DNA from: Clostridia bacterium
GTDB taxonomy: Bacteria; Bacillota; Clostridia; Christensenellales; Aristaeellaceae
Assembly: GCA_017463245.1 (NCBI GenBank)
Contig: JAFTPN010000085.1
Span: 1-51,945, forward strand
Length of the DNA stretch: 51,945 nucleotides
Direction: 5' to 3'
Under the pieces are notes generated by a model. That model worked only from the letters and a program-made list of their open reading frames with translations. It did no database searches and was not told where the DNA came from. The translations under genes and the position numbers were made by a program. This document shows, one piece after another, positions 23,943 to 33,680 of this stretch (within the stretch, counting starts at the first letter, position 1; each line of letters opens with the position of its first letter).

Positions 23943-24749
23943 TTATTCTCCCTGATGCTCCTGCCAGGCCTGCTGCACGCTTTCGATGCAGGCCAGCCAG
24001 CGGGCGTTGTGCTCGGTCTCCCACAGGGCGGTTTCGCCCAGGCGGGCGATCATCTCAAACAGGCCGGCAAAGTCCCGCTGATCCCGCAGGGCGGCCAGGC
24101 TTTCCATGGTGATGTCGCTGGTGTCGCCCAGGTATTCCAGGTTTTCCGCGCAGCTTTCCAATAGCTCGGAAATGGACATGTCAAAGTCCTCCCGCTCCAG
24201 GGTGACCTCCAGCTTGCTCAGGCGCTCCACGGCTTCCTCCGGGGGATAGCCAAACTCGTACTGGTGCAGAAGCCACAGCCAGCTTTCGGCCATGCGATCC
24301 CAGTTGTCGTGGATGTGGCCGCCGGAGATGATCACCATGCCCTTGTCCAGGGCAAAATCCCAGCTGGCCCGCAGTGCCAGCATGGGGATGCGGCCGCATT
24401 GCACGTGCAGCGCCAGCCAGTCCTCGGGCTGAAAGGCGGTCTCGCTGTCGTAGGCAAAGCAGGCGGTGTACAGGCCGCAGGCTTCCTTGCGCAGGGTGTA
24501 GCGGCAGGTTTCGTCCTCCGCATCGCCAAAGGGGGAGGCGGCGACCATGTCGTAGAGGAAGGTGCTGTCCTGGGCGCCCTCGTATTGGGCGGTGTGGTGA
24601 ACCTGCTGATACAGATCCTCCAGGGTGGGGGCGGGGCCGTCCTCGGCCTCCTCCAGGGCGTCCATGTTGCGCAGCAGGGCGCGGTTGAGGCGGAGCATAT
24701 CGGCCTCGGTGCCGATGGCCACCACGCGGGCGCGGTGCAGGTTGGGCAT
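23943..24749 (-). CDS. hypothetical protein, cytoplasmic, about 268 residues
   Basis: I do not recognise this protein. It has no signal peptide or membrane helix, is acidic and rich in Trp and Glu, and starts NLHRARVVAIGTEADMLRLN, which resembles the first strand and helix of a small ferredoxin-like domain. Later features are SGGHIHDNWDRMAESWLWLLH and a helical C-terminus ending WLACIESVQQAWQEHQGE. The ATG follows AGGAGG. It lies between polC and yabP on the same strand, with repeat array D separating it from polC. Codon use matches its neighbours, so recent transfer is unlikely. Confidence 0.8.
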   Translation of the reverse strand: MPNLHRARVVAIGTEADMLRLNRALLRNMDALEEAEDGPAPTLEDLYQQVHHTAQYEGAQDSTFLYDMVAASPFGDAEDETCRYTLRKEACGLYTACFAYDSETAFQPEDWLALHVQCGRIPMLALRASWDFALDKGMVIISGGHIHDNWDRMAESWLWLLHQYEFGYPPEEAVERLSKLEVTLEREDFDMSISELLESCAENLEYLGDTSDITMESLAALRDQRDFAGLFEMIARLGETALWETEHNARWLACIESVQQAWQEHQGE

Positions 24750-24767
24750 GGGATACCTCCTTGGGAA

Positions 24768-24931
24768 TGATGAATTCGGAATTCGGAATGCGGAATTAAG
24801 TGTGTGGACTACACCTCATTAGTCAGCGCAAGCGCTGACAGCTTCCCCTCAAGGGGAAGCCCTTGGCGGGAGTCACACTTTAAGCCTTCCCCTTGAGGGG
24901 AAGGTGGCCGAAGGCCGGATGAGGTGGAAAG
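24768..24931. repeat. mosaic palindromic repeat array D
   Basis: An AATTCGGAAT-type module (24768-24800) followed by the CACCTCATT..GATGAGGTGGAAAG element (24810-24931), which includes AGCGCAAGCGCT and two CTTCCCCT/AGGGGAAG palindromes. Lies between polC and the unknown gene. Confidence 0.7.
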
Positions 24932-24951
24932 CTGGGTTACCGCTCCGTTAC

Positions 24952-27900
24952 TTAGAACATGGATACCTGGCTGGTTTCGCTCAGGCCTTCCAGGGCGCCC
25001 TGGGCGCGGAGAAGTTCGACGACGGTGTTGCCTACGTGGCCGCGTTCCTGCAGGTCTTCCACGGAAATGAAGGGGCGCTGCTCGCGGGCGGCTACGATGG
25101 GCAGGGCGGCGGATTCGCCCAGGCCGCCCAGGCTGGTGAAGGGGCAGCGCAGGTTGCCGTCCTCGATCACAAAGCGGCTCACCTGGCTCTTGTACAGGTC
25201 AACGGGCAGGAACTTGATGCCGCGCATGTTCATTTCCAGCACCAGCTCCAGGGAGGTTTGGGCTTCCTTGTCCTTGGCGGTGGCCTTGTCGTTGTTCTTG
25301 ATGTCCCGGATGCGCTGGCGCAGGGTGTCCGGGTCGCAGAGCATGGTAGCGGCGTCGAAGCCGTCGCCGCGGACGGTGAAGTAGGCGCAGTAGTAGGCCT
25401 GGGGGTGATGCACCTTGAACCAGGCGATGCGCAGGGCGCTCATCACATAGGCCACGGCGTGCCCCTTGGGGAACATGTACTTGATCTTTTTGCAGGAGTC
25501 AATGAACCATTGCGGCACATGATTGTCGATCATGGCCTGCTCCATTTCGGGTTTGAGGCCCTTGCCCTTACGCACGCTTTCCATGGTGGTGAAGGCCAGC
25601 TTGGGCTGCACACCCTTGTCGATCAGGTAGTTCATGATGTCGTCACGGCAGCACACGCACTCGCGCAGCACGGCCGTGCCGGAGCGGATCAGATCCTGGG
25701 CGTTGCCCAGCCACACGTCCGTGCCGTGGGAAAGGCCGGAAATGCGGATCAGCTCCTCCATGGTGGAGGGGCGGGTGTCGTCCAGCATGCCGCGGACGAA
25801 GCCCGTGCCGAACTCCGGTATGCCAAAGGTGCCGGTGGTGCAGTCGATCTGCTCACGGGTCACACCCAGGGCTTCCGGTGACTGGAACAGGCTGCGCACC
25901 TTGGGGCAGTCCAGGGGCACCTCTGTGGGCGGGATGCCGGTCAGCTCCTCCAGCATATGGATCACCGTGGGATCGTCGTGTCCCAGGCAGTCCAGCTTCA
26001 CCAGAATATCGTGCATGGAGTTGAAGTCGAAGTGGGTGGTGGTGAAGTCGCTGTTCAGGTCGTCGGCGGGGTGGTTCACGGCGGTGAACTGGTAGATCTC
26101 GTATTCCTTGGGCACGACCACCATGCCGCCGGGGTGCTGGCCGGTGGTGCGCTTCACGCCCACGCAGCCCGCCATGAGGCGTTCCTTCTCGGTGTTGCCG
26201 GTCTGGATGCCCCGCTCTTCCAGGTACTTGGCCACATAGCCATAGGCGGTCTTGTCCGCCAGGCCGGAAATGGTGCCTGCGCGGAACACATGGTCGTGGC
26301 CGAACAGCTCTTCCACATAGTGGTGGGCGCGGTTCTGGTATTCGCCGGAGAAGTTCAGGTCGATATCGGGCACCTTGTCGCCCTCAAAGCCCAGGAACAC
26401 CTCGAAGGGAATGTCAAAGCCGTCCTTGGTCAGGGGCTTGCCGCAGATGGGGCAGTCCTTGTCCGGCAGGTCAACGCCCACCTGATACTGGCTCTTGTCC
26501 ACATCGAAGAAGCCCTTGCGGCAATGGGTGCAGCGGTAGTGGGGCGGCAGGGCGTTCACCTCGGTAATGCCGCAGAAGCGCGCTACCAGGCTGGAGCCGA
26601 CGGAGCCGCGGGAGCCCACCAGATAGCCGTCGTCGTTGGACTTTTTCACCAGCTTCTGGGCAATGTTGTACAGCGTGGCGAAGCCGTAGCCGATGATGGA
26701 TTTCAATTCCTTCTCGATGCGCTTCACCACGATCTCCGGCAGGTCGTCGCCGTACATTTCCTTAGCGGTGCCCCAGGTCATGTTCTGGATGTTGTCGGCG
26801 GCATCCTCCCACAGGGGCTGGAAGGTGTCCTCCCCCTTGGGGTGGATGGGGAAAAGCTGCAGCTTGTCCACCTGATCGGCGATCATGCGGGGATTGGCAA
26901 TGACCACCTCGTAGGCCTTTTCCTTGCCCAGGTAGGCAAACTCCTCCAGCATTTCGTTGGTGGTTTTGAAATACAGCGGCGCCTGCTGGTCGCAGTCGTC
27001 AAAGCCCATGCCCGCCTGAATGATGGCGCGGTTCATGGCGTTGTGGGGATCAAGGAAATGCACGTCGCCGGTGGCCACCACGGGCTTGCCCATTTCCTCG
27101 CCCAGCTTCACGATGGTGCGGTTCAGGTCGCGCAGACCCTCGTGATCCTTCACCATGCCGTTGCGCAGCATGAATTCATTGTTGCCAATGGGCTGGATTT
27201 CCAGATAGTCGTACCAAGAGGCGATCTCCTTTAGCTTCTCCCAGCTTTCGCCCTTCAAAACGGCCTGGAACAGCTCGCCCGCCTCGCAGGCAGAGCCGAT
27301 GATCAGCCCCTCGCGGTACTGCTGAATGATGTTCTTGGGCATATGGGGACGGCGGCGGAAGTAGTCCAGATGGCCGATGGACACCAGGCGGTTCAGGTTC
27401 ACCAGACCTTCCTGGGTCTTGACCAGCAGGATCACATGATAGCTTTCGCCAATGGCGCCGCCCTTTAAGGTGTTCAGCCCGGCCAGGGTGGTGATGCCGT
27501 GCTTTTCCTCGGCGTCCTTGTACATGCGGGCGAGGATTTGTGCGGTGGCGGTGGCGTCGTGCACGGCGCGGTGGGCGTTTTTCAGGCTCACGCCCAGCTG
27601 CTTGCACACGCTGCCCAGCTTGTGGCTCTTCATTTCGGGGTAGAGCTTGCGGGAGAGGGTCAGCGTGTCCAGCACAGGGGCGGAGAATGTGCGGCCCAGG
27701 CGGCGCAGTTCGGCCTTCAGCACCGCCACGTCAAAGCTGGCGTTGTGGGCGGCGATGGGGCTGTCCCCGATGAAGTCCATCAGGGCGGGGATGGCGGTCT
27801 CAGCGGTTTCCTTGTCGGCCAGCATATTGTCGCTGATGCCGGTCAGCTCGGTGATCTTGGGCTTCAGGGGCTGCTTGGGGTTCACCAGCACGGACATGGA

Positions 27901-29373
27901 GTCCGCCACGGTGCCGCCCACCAGCTTCACCGCGCCGACCTCGATCACGCGATCCACCTGGGTGTTGAGGCCGGTGGTCTCAAAGTCCAGCACCACAATG
28001 GGCTCGTCCACGCTGCGGTCGTCGGCGTCCTGCACCACAAGGGCTTCGTTGATCAGATACCCTTCGCAGCCGGGAATGAGCTTGATGGGCTGCTTCTTCA
28101 CCGCGTTGAAGGCGGCGGGGAAGGCCTGCACCACGCCGTGATCGGTGATGGCCACGGCGGGATGTCCCCACTTGATGGCCCGCTTGATCAGGTCGCCTGC
28201 GGGGGTGAGGGCGTCCATGGTGGACATATTGGTGTGCATGTGCAGCTCGATACGCTTTTCCTCGGCGGTGTCCTCCCGCTCGATGCGCTCCATGGGCACG
28301 ATGTCCCGCACGGAGATGGACAGCTCCTTGGCGAAGTTGTCGTACAGGCATTCGCCGCGAACCTTCACGTTCATGCCCATCTTGATCTGCTCCACCTTGT
28401 CCATCACGGCCTTGCGCTCTTCCTCGGTGATGGGCGGCGGGGCTTCCTCGTCATTCTTTTTGCCAAAGCGGTTGCGGTAGCGCATGAACACCTTGCACAG
28501 GATGGACGAGGTGTAGTCGGTGATGGCAAAGGTCAAAAGCAGCAGCTCGCCGCCCTTGAGCTCCTTGGTCTCCAGCTTGAAGATGTCGCCCTGCACCACC
28601 ACCAGGCCGCTGTCGCTGGCCAGCTCCTTCATTTCGATGGGGCGGTCGGCAATGCCGCGACCCATGATGGGCTTGCCCAGGGCGGTGTTGGTCATTTGCG
28701 GGAAGATGCTGTCCTTCTTCTTGGGCGGTGCAGCCTCGGGCTTGGGTTCCCTGGGCTGGCGAGGCGCGGCGGGCTTGCGCTCCTTCTTTTCCACCGCTTC
28801 CTGGCCATAGCGTTCGGCCAGCTCCTTGGCGGAAATGGCCTGGCTCTGCTCCTTTTCCCGCTCGGCGCGCAGGGCGGCCAGCCGGGCTTCCTGGTCACCG
28901 GCTACGGTGAGCTCCACCTTCACCTCGGCGGAGAAAATGTCCTTCACGGCCTGCGCCAGGCGGGCAGTGATATTCTGACGGCCCATGTATTCCAGGGAGA
29001 AGGGATCGGGGAAGGTCAGGGTGATGCGGTCGCCCTCGCAGCGCCAGTCGATCTGGCTCATCCAGCTCACGGAGGCGGGGTAGTTGCGCTTGAGGAAATC
29101 GGTCAGCACCTGCTTGTACTCACCGATGTTCTGCAAAAAGTCGTCCTTCAATCCCGGGCTGACCACCCGCAGCGCCAGGGGCTTTTGCGGGAAGATGCGC
29201 CGCAGTATCCTTTCCAGCTGCAAGAACGTCTTTTCTTCCACCAGGGTCAGGCTGTCGAAGGTGATGTACACCTTCTCCTGCGCCTTTACATACACCACCC
29301 TGGGCGATTGCAGCTGGCCTTTCAGATGGGGCAGCTCCTGGTAGATCTGTCCCAGTAAATCTTCGTAGCTCAT
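24952..29373 (-). CDS. polC: DNA polymerase III alpha subunit, Gram-positive type PolC
   Basis: A 1473-residue replicative polymerase with built-in proofreading. Domains: N-terminal region (1-200), OB fold (about 230-330), PHP domain starting ELHMHTNMSTMDALTP (about 376), split by a DEDD 3'-5' exonuclease starting VVLDFETTGLN (about 460). The catalytic core has a zinc-binding pair (CTHC and CPIC, about 950-985) and the PDIDLNFSG motif. Length and order match PolC of Bacillus (about 1440). ATG 29373 follows AAAGGAG. Its place after ispG is the usual one in Clostridia and Bacilli. Confidence 0.98.
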   Translation of the reverse strand: MSYEDLLGQIYQELPHLKGQLQSPRVVYVKAQEKVYITFDSLTLVEEKTFLQLERILRRIFPQKPLALRVVSPGLKDDFLQNIGEYKQVLTDFLKRNYPASVSWMSQIDWRCEGDRITLTFPDPFSLEYMGRQNITARLAQAVKDIFSAEVKVELTVAGDQEARLAALRAEREKEQSQAISAKELAERYGQEAVEKKERKPAAPRQPREPKPEAAPPKKKDSIFPQMTNTALGKPIMGRGIADRPIEMKELASDSGLVVVQGDIFKLETKELKGGELLLLTFAITDYTSSILCKVFMRYRNRFGKKNDEEAPPPITEEERKAVMDKVEQIKMGMNVKVRGECLYDNFAKELSISVRDIVPMERIEREDTAEEKRIELHMHTNMSTMDALTPAGDLIKRAIKWGHPAVAITDHGVVQAFPAAFNAVKKQPIKLIPGCEGYLINEALVVQDADDRSVDEPIVVLDFETTGLNTQVDRVIEVGAVKLVGGTVADSMSVLVNPKQPLKPKITELTGISDNMLADKETAETAIPALMDFIGDSPIAAHNASFDVAVLKAELRRLGRTFSAPVLDTLTLSRKLYPEMKSHKLGSVCKQLGVSLKNAHRAVHDATATAQILARMYKDAEEKHGITTLAGLNTLKGGAIGESYHVILLVKTQEGLVNLNRLVSIGHLDYFRRRPHMPKNIIQQYREGLIIGSACEAGELFQAVLKGESWEKLKEIASWYDYLEIQPIGNNEFMLRNGMVKDHEGLRDLNRTIVKLGEEMGKPVVATGDVHFLDPHNAMNRAIIQAGMGFDDCDQQAPLYFKTTNEMLEEFAYLGKEKAYEVVIANPRMIADQVDKLQLFPIHPKGEDTFQPLWEDAADNIQNMTWGTAKEMYGDDLPEIVVKRIEKELKSIIGYGFATLYNIAQKLVKKSNDDGYLVGSRGSVGSSLVARFCGITEVNALPPHYRCTHCRKGFFDVDKSQYQVGVDLPDKDCPICGKPLTKDGFDIPFEVFLGFEGDKVPDIDLNFSGEYQNRAHHYVEELFGHDHVFRAGTISGLADKTAYGYVAKYLEERGIQTGNTEKERLMAGCVGVKRTTGQHPGGMVVVPKEYEIYQFTAVNHPADDLNSDFTTTHFDFNSMHDILVKLDCLGHDDPTVIHMLEELTGIPPTEVPLDCPKVRSLFQSPEALGVTREQIDCTTGTFGIPEFGTGFVRGMLDDTRPSTMEELIRISGLSHGTDVWLGNAQDLIRSGTAVLRECVCCRDDIMNYLIDKGVQPKLAFTTMESVRKGKGLKPEMEQAMIDNHVPQWFIDSCKKIKYMFPKGHAVAYVMSALRIAWFKVHHPQAYYCAYFTVRGDGFDAATMLCDPDTLRQRIRDIKNNDKATAKDKEAQTSLELVLEMNMRGIKFLPVDLYKSQVSRFVIEDGNLRCPFTSLGGLGESAALPIVAAREQRPFISVEDLQERGHVGNTVVELLRAQGALEGLSETSQVSMF

Positions 29374-29384
29374 GGAACTCCTTT

Positions 29385-29616
29385 CGCCTTCGGCGACCAA
29401 AGGGGCTTTGCCCCTTTGGAAACCCCACCAGAGGCGCTGCCTCTGGACTCCGCGAAGGGCCGTTCGGCCCTTTCGAAACCCATTTTTCGGGATTGGAAGT
29501 GGGTTTTTCCTTTTGCAGGGGTCACGGCGCATGATGGATGCGCCGCGACGCGGGGGAGTAACTTAGCCTCCCTCTCGAGGGAGGTGGCAGCCGCTTGCGG
29601 CTGACGGAGGGAGTGG
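29385..29616. repeat. mosaic palindromic repeat array E (inverted orientation)
   Basis: Same modules as arrays C and F but in reverse order and orientation: AAAGGGGC/GCCCCTTT and related stems (29388-29490), GGGGTCACGGCG..CGCCGCGACGC (29518-29557), and a CCTCCCTC..GAGGGAGG plus AGCCGCTTGCGGCT element (29566-29616). Separates polC from ispG. Nothing else is visible in the 324-base gap beyond a possible GGTTGCT..AGCAACC hairpin near 29675-29690. Confidence 0.7.
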
Positions 29617-29697
29617 TTCTGCTCCGCGCCTCACCACTTTGCGGTTTAATTGTTGTTATGCAACAGCAGGGGTTGCTAAGCAGCAACCCCTTGAAAT

Positions 29698-30750
29698 TTA
29701 CTTGGTTTCAGCAATGCGGCGGGCGGCCTTGATGAGGTGCTCGGCCAGGTCGCCGGTGACGCGCATGGCGGTCTGTCCCTTCACAAACAGGGCGCCGCCG
29801 TTCTTGCCGCCGGCAATGCCCACATCGGCCTCGCGGGCTTCGCCGGGGCCGTTGACCACGCAGCCCATGACGGCCACCTTCAGCGGCACCTTGATATCCG
29901 CCAGCTCCTTTTCCACCCGGGCGGCAATGCCTGCCACGTCGATGCAGGTGCGGCCGCAGGTGGGGCAGGAGACCAGCTGCACGCCCTGGGTGCGCATGTT
30001 CAGCGCGCGGAGGATATCCCAGGCAGCCTTGGCCTCGGGCAGGGGATCGCCGGTGAGGCTCACGCGGATGGTGTTGCCAATGCCGCGAACCAGCAGGCCG
30101 CCGATGCCGATGGCGCTCTTGATGGTGCCCTGGCCGGGGAGGCCTGCCTCGGTAACGCCTACGTGCAGGGGGTAATCGCACTTCTGGGCGGCCAGCTCGT
30201 AGGTATCCACGGTGAGCTTCACATCGCTGGCCTTCATGGACAGCACGATGTCCTCAAAGCCTTCCTTCTCCAGCATCCGGGCGTGCTGCAGGGCAGATTC
30301 CACCATGCCCTCGGCGCAGGGGCCGCCGTACTTGGCCAGGATGTCCTTCTCGATAGAGCCGGAGTTCACGCCGATGCGGATGGGAATGCGGTGCATCTTG
30401 GCACAGGCGGCCAGCACCTTCACATTGCCCTCGCCGCCGATGTTGCCGGGGTTGATGCGCAGCTTGCTGATGCCGTTTTCCGCAGCCATCACCGCCAGAC
30501 GATGGTCGAAGTGGATATCCGCCACCAGCGGCACGGGGGAGCCATCCACCAGCTGGCGCACGGCCAGGGCGCAGGCCTCGTCGTAGACGGAAATGCGCAC
30601 GATGTCGCAGCCCGCCTCCGCCAGCGCCTTGATCTGCGCCAGGGTGGCTTCCACATCGCGGGTATCGGTATTGGTCATGGACTGCACCCATACGGGGTTA
30701 TGTCCACCCATGGTCAGGCGGCCGACGGAAACGAGGCGGGTTTCATACAT
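29698..30750 (-). CDS. ispG: 4-hydroxy-3-methylbut-2-enyl diphosphate synthase
   Basis: A 350-residue [4Fe-4S] enzyme of the MEP isoprenoid pathway (also GcpE), which converts MEcPP to HMBPP. TIM-barrel motifs VQSMTNTDTRD and LRINPGNIG are present, and the cluster ligands are in SCPTCGRTC and MGCVVNGPGEA. The short bacterial form without the central insertion is expected here. The ATG at 30750 follows GGGAGG. With dxr upstream, two MEP pathway steps lie in one operon together with uppS, which uses the isoprenoid product. Confidence 0.97.
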   Translation of the reverse strand: MYETRLVSVGRLTMGGHNPVWVQSMTNTDTRDVEATLAQIKALAEAGCDIVRISVYDEACALAVRQLVDGSPVPLVADIHFDHRLAVMAAENGISKLRINPGNIGGEGNVKVLAACAKMHRIPIRIGVNSGSIEKDILAKYGGPCAEGMVESALQHARMLEKEGFEDIVLSMKASDVKLTVDTYELAAQKCDYPLHVGVTEAGLPGQGTIKSAIGIGGLLVRGIGNTIRVSLTGDPLPEAKAAWDILRALNMRTQGVQLVSCPTCGRTCIDVAGIAARVEKELADIKVPLKVAVMGCVVNGPGEAREADVGIAGGKNGGALFVKGQTAMRVTGDLAEHLIKAARRIAETK

Positions 30751-30768
30751 GGCAATAGCCTCCCAAAG

Positions 30769-31078
30769 TAATTCGGAATTAGGAATTCGGAATGCGGAAT
30801 TTAGTTTGTGGACGGCGGGCGAACGCAGTTCGCCCCTACAGGTGCCAAGGAAGTATGGCATTGGAGCAAGTGGCAGAACCACTCCTTCCGTCAGCCGCAA
30901 GCGGCTGCCACCTCCCTCGGAGAGGGAGGCTTTTGGCTGCTTTACCCGCGTCGCGGCGCGCCCGTTGCGCGGCGTGACCCCTGCTTATATGCGCGTCCCA
31001 CGCCATCCCCGAAAGGGAGTCCAGAGGGTCGAAGACCCTTTGGTAGGGGAGTCCAGAGGGGACAACGTCCCCTCTGGT
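30769..31078. repeat. mosaic palindromic repeat array F
   Basis: In order: AATTCGGAAT module (30769-30803), GCGGGCGAACGCAGTTCGCCC (about 30815-30842), CTTCCGTCAGCCGC..GAGGGAGG element (about 30880-30933), GCGTCGCGGCGCGCCCG..GTGACCCC (30944-30982) with a CTTATATGCGCG tail, and AGAGGGTC/GACCCTTT and AGAGGGGAC/GTCCCCTCT stems (31013-31078). Fills the gap between rseP and ispG. Confidence 0.75.
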
Positions 31079-32148
31079 TACTGGAACAGACGCAGGATGT
31101 CTTTGAAGGTGAAGAAGATCATGACGGCAAAGAGGAAGAGCATGCCGATGAGGTGGACGGTGGCTTCCTTCTGGGGTGCGATGGGCTTGCGGCGGATGGC
31201 CTCGATGGTCATGAAGATGAGGCGGGAGCCGTCCAGGCCGGGGATGGGCAGCAGGTTCATGATGCCCAGGTTGATGGAGATCACCACCAGATAATTGAGG
31301 AAGGTTTCAAAGCCGCCCACGGCCACCTGCTGGGAGACCATGCTCACCACGCCCACGGGGCCTGCGGTCTGGTCGAGGCCTTCGCCGGTGGTGACCAGAT
31401 CCTTCAGGGCGGTGATGATCATGCCGCCAGCGTACAGGCAGGTGCTCCAGCTTTCGGCTGCGGCCTGCAAAAAGGAGCAGGGCTGGGTCTCGTATTGGTA
31501 GTAGCCGCTGAGGGTGACGCCGATCAGCGCCCGGCCTTCTTCCTCGCTCCAATAGGGGGTCAGCTCGGCCTCGAAGGTGGTATCGCCGCGGCGGATGACC
31601 ATTTGCAGGGGGGCGTCGCCCTCGCGGTAGGCGCCGATGGTGCCGGTGAGGGTCTCCATGGTGCCGTCCAGCATGCTCACGCCATTGATGGACTCGATCA
31701 CGTCGCCATCCTGCAAACCCGCCTCGTAGGCAGGGCCGGCAGCATTGACCTGATGGATGAAGGGCTCAATGCCCGTGGGGGTGCTGATGCCGCCGATCCA
31801 GTAGAACAGCAGCGCGACGATAAAGGCCAGCACAAAGTTCATCAGGGGGCCGCAGGCCACGGTGATGATGCGCTTCCACACGGGCTGGTTGTTGTAGGCG
31901 CGGGTGTCGGCGGTGTGCTTGCCCGGGGCGTCGTCCTCGCCATAAAAGGCGCAGTAGCCGCCCACGGGGATCAAGCGCAGGGAGAACTGGGTGTCATACT
32001 TCTTGCTTTTCCAGCTCAGGAGCTTGGGTCCCATGCCGATGGCGAACTCGGAAACATCAATGCCGGTGAGGCGGGCGGCCATAAAGTGACCCGCCTCGTG
32101 AACGGTGATCAGAATGCCCAATAAAAGCAGGGCGATCAATACATACAT
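31078..32148 (-). CDS. rseP: RIP metalloprotease RseP (site-2 protease)
   Basis: A 356-residue intramembrane zinc protease. HEAGH (residues 17-21) supplies two zinc ligands and the catalytic Glu; the third ligand is in NLLPIPGLDGSR (about residue 300). A single PDZ domain lies between (AYEAGLQDGDVIESINGV, about 150). Membrane helices flank both. Related enzymes cut anti-sigma factors and leftover signal peptides. Its position between dxr and ispG is the standard one. Confidence 0.97.
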   Translation of the reverse strand: MYVLIALLLLGILITVHEAGHFMAARLTGIDVSEFAIGMGPKLLSWKSKKYDTQFSLRLIPVGGYCAFYGEDDAPGKHTADTRAYNNQPVWKRIITVACGPLMNFVLAFIVALLFYWIGGISTPTGIEPFIHQVNAAGPAYEAGLQDGDVIESINGVSMLDGTMETLTGTIGAYREGDAPLQMVIRRGDTTFEAELTPYWSEEEGRALIGVTLSGYYQYETQPCSFLQAAAESWSTCLYAGGMIITALKDLVTTGEGLDQTAGPVGVVSMVSQQVAVGGFETFLNYLVVISINLGIMNLLPIPGLDGSRLIFMTIEAIRRKPIAPQKEATVHLIGMLFLFAVMIFFTFKDILRLFQ

Positions 32149-32174
32149 AGGGTTCCTTTCGTCGATAGGGAGGG

Positions 32175-33326
32175 TCAGCGCAGCGCGGGCAGCAGCTCGG
32201 CCACGGCGGCGCGGGCAGCAGCATCGGCAGCGAAGATGTCGTCAAGGTTGTTGGCGGGCAGGTGGCAGAGCTTCTCCACCGCGCCTTCCACCAGGGTGGA
32301 AATGGCGCCGAAGGGGATCTCCTCCCGCAGGAAGGCGGCCACGGCGGCCTCGTTGGCGCCGTTGAGCACGGTGCAGGCAGCACCGCCCGCGTTGAGGCAC
32401 TCCACCGCCAGGCGCAGGGCGGGGAACCGCACGGGATCGCCGGGCTCGAAAGTCATCTGCCCCAGGGCAAACAGGTCAAGGGGCTTGGAGCCGGTGGGCA
32501 GGCGTTCCGGGTAGGTCATGGCGTACTGAATGGGTACGCGCATGTCCGGCACACCCAGCTGGGCAATGACAGCACCATCGGCAAACTCGATGGCGGAATG
32601 GATGATGGACTGGGGATGCACCACCACCTGGATCTTCTCCGGGGGCATATCGAAGAGCCAGCGGGCTTCGATAATTTCGAGAGCCTTGTTGAACATGCTG
32701 GCGGAATCGATGGTGATCTTGGCGCCCATGCTCCAGTTGGGGTGGTTGAGGGCTTCGGCGCGGGTGGCGCGAGCCATGCGCTCCTTGTCCCAGGTGCGGA
32801 AGGGGCCGCCGGAAGCGGTGAGCAAAAGCTTCACCGGCTGATTGTCCGCAGCGCCCTGCAAACATTGAAAAATGGCGCTGTGCTCGCTGTCCACGGGCAA
32901 GAGCGGCTTGCCGATGCGGCGGGCGGCGTCCATCACCAGATGACCGCCGGTGACCAGAGCCTCCTTGTTGGCCAGCAGCACCTGGCGGCCTGCGTTCAGC
33001 GCGTCCATGACGCTCTGTAAGCCTGCAATGCCTACCACGCTGACCAGCACCTGGTCGGCGGGGACTTCGGCGGCGGCCACGCGCAGGGCTTCCTTGCCCA
33101 TGACCCAGCGGCAGAAGCGCAGATCGGCGGGGATGTCCTCCATGGGGATGGGCTTGGTGAGGCCAGCCATCTCCGGGCGGAACTCGCGCACCTGCTGGAA
33201 AAGCAGCTGGGCGTTGCTGTGGGCGGTGAGCGCCTTGACGGTGAAACGGTCGGGGTGCAGGCGGACAAGCTGGAGGGCTTGGGTGCCGATGGAGCCGGTG
33301 GAACCGAGGATGTTGATGGTAGACAT
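32175..33326 (-). CDS. dxr: 1-deoxy-D-xylulose 5-phosphate reductoisomerase
   Basis: A 383-residue NADPH enzyme that makes MEP from DXP, the committed step of the MEP isoprenoid pathway. The nucleotide motif GSTGSIGTQAL is at the start, ANKEALVTGG and PVDSEHSAIFQ carry metal and substrate ligands, and ASGGPFR and NHPNWSMGAKITIDSA are intact. ATG 33326 follows GGAGG. Length is normal (about 380). Separated from cdsA by repeat array G although the two genes are adjacent in most relatives. Confidence 0.97.
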   Translation of the reverse strand: MSTINILGSTGSIGTQALQLVRLHPDRFTVKALTAHSNAQLLFQQVREFRPEMAGLTKPIPMEDIPADLRFCRWVMGKEALRVAAAEVPADQVLVSVVGIAGLQSVMDALNAGRQVLLANKEALVTGGHLVMDAARRIGKPLLPVDSEHSAIFQCLQGAADNQPVKLLLTASGGPFRTWDKERMARATRAEALNHPNWSMGAKITIDSASMFNKALEIIEARWLFDMPPEKIQVVVHPQSIIHSAIEFADGAVIAQLGVPDMRVPIQYAMTYPERLPTGSKPLDLFALGQMTFEPGDPVRFPALRLAVECLNAGGAACTVLNGANEAAVAAFLREEIPFGAISTLVEGAVEKLCHLPANNLDDIFAADAAARAAVAELLPALR

Positions 33327-33337
33327 GTTTCCTCCGG

Positions 33338-33672
33338 AAATAAATGCGGAATGCGGAATGCGGAATTTAGAGTGTGGGCGGCGGGCGGATAAGGAACTGG
33401 GCGAGCGTGCAGCTTTCCACCTCATCAGTCAGCGCAAGCGCTGACAGCTTCCCCTCAAGGGGAAGCCTTTTGCGGGAACCTCACTTCAAGCCTTCCCCTT
33501 GAGGGGAAGGTGGCCGAAGGCCGGATGAGGTGGAACGTTGCAGTCCCCGCGTCGCGGCGCGCCCGTTGCGCGGCGTGACCCCTGCTTATGTGCGCACGAA
33601 ACACCATCCCCGAACGGGATTCTTAAGGGTCGAAGACCCTTAAGCGGGAGTCCAGAGGGCAGCGCCCTCTGG
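33338..33672. repeat. mosaic palindromic repeat array G
   Basis: In order: AATTCGGAAT-type module (33338-33370), a degenerate GGGCGG module, the CTTTCCACCTCATC..GATGAGGTGGAA element (33413-33534), GCGTCGCGGCGCGCCCG..GTGACCCC (33544-33582) with its CTTATGTGCG tail, and AAGGGTC/GACCCTT and AGAGGGC/GCCCTCT stems (33608-33672). Fills the 354-base gap between cdsA and dxr. Confidence 0.75.
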
Positions 33673-33680
33673 CGTGCCCC

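Noticed and set aside
27499-29358. 619-residue plus-strand open frame
   Set aside because: Antisense shadow of polC with no domain motif and no ribosome-binding site.
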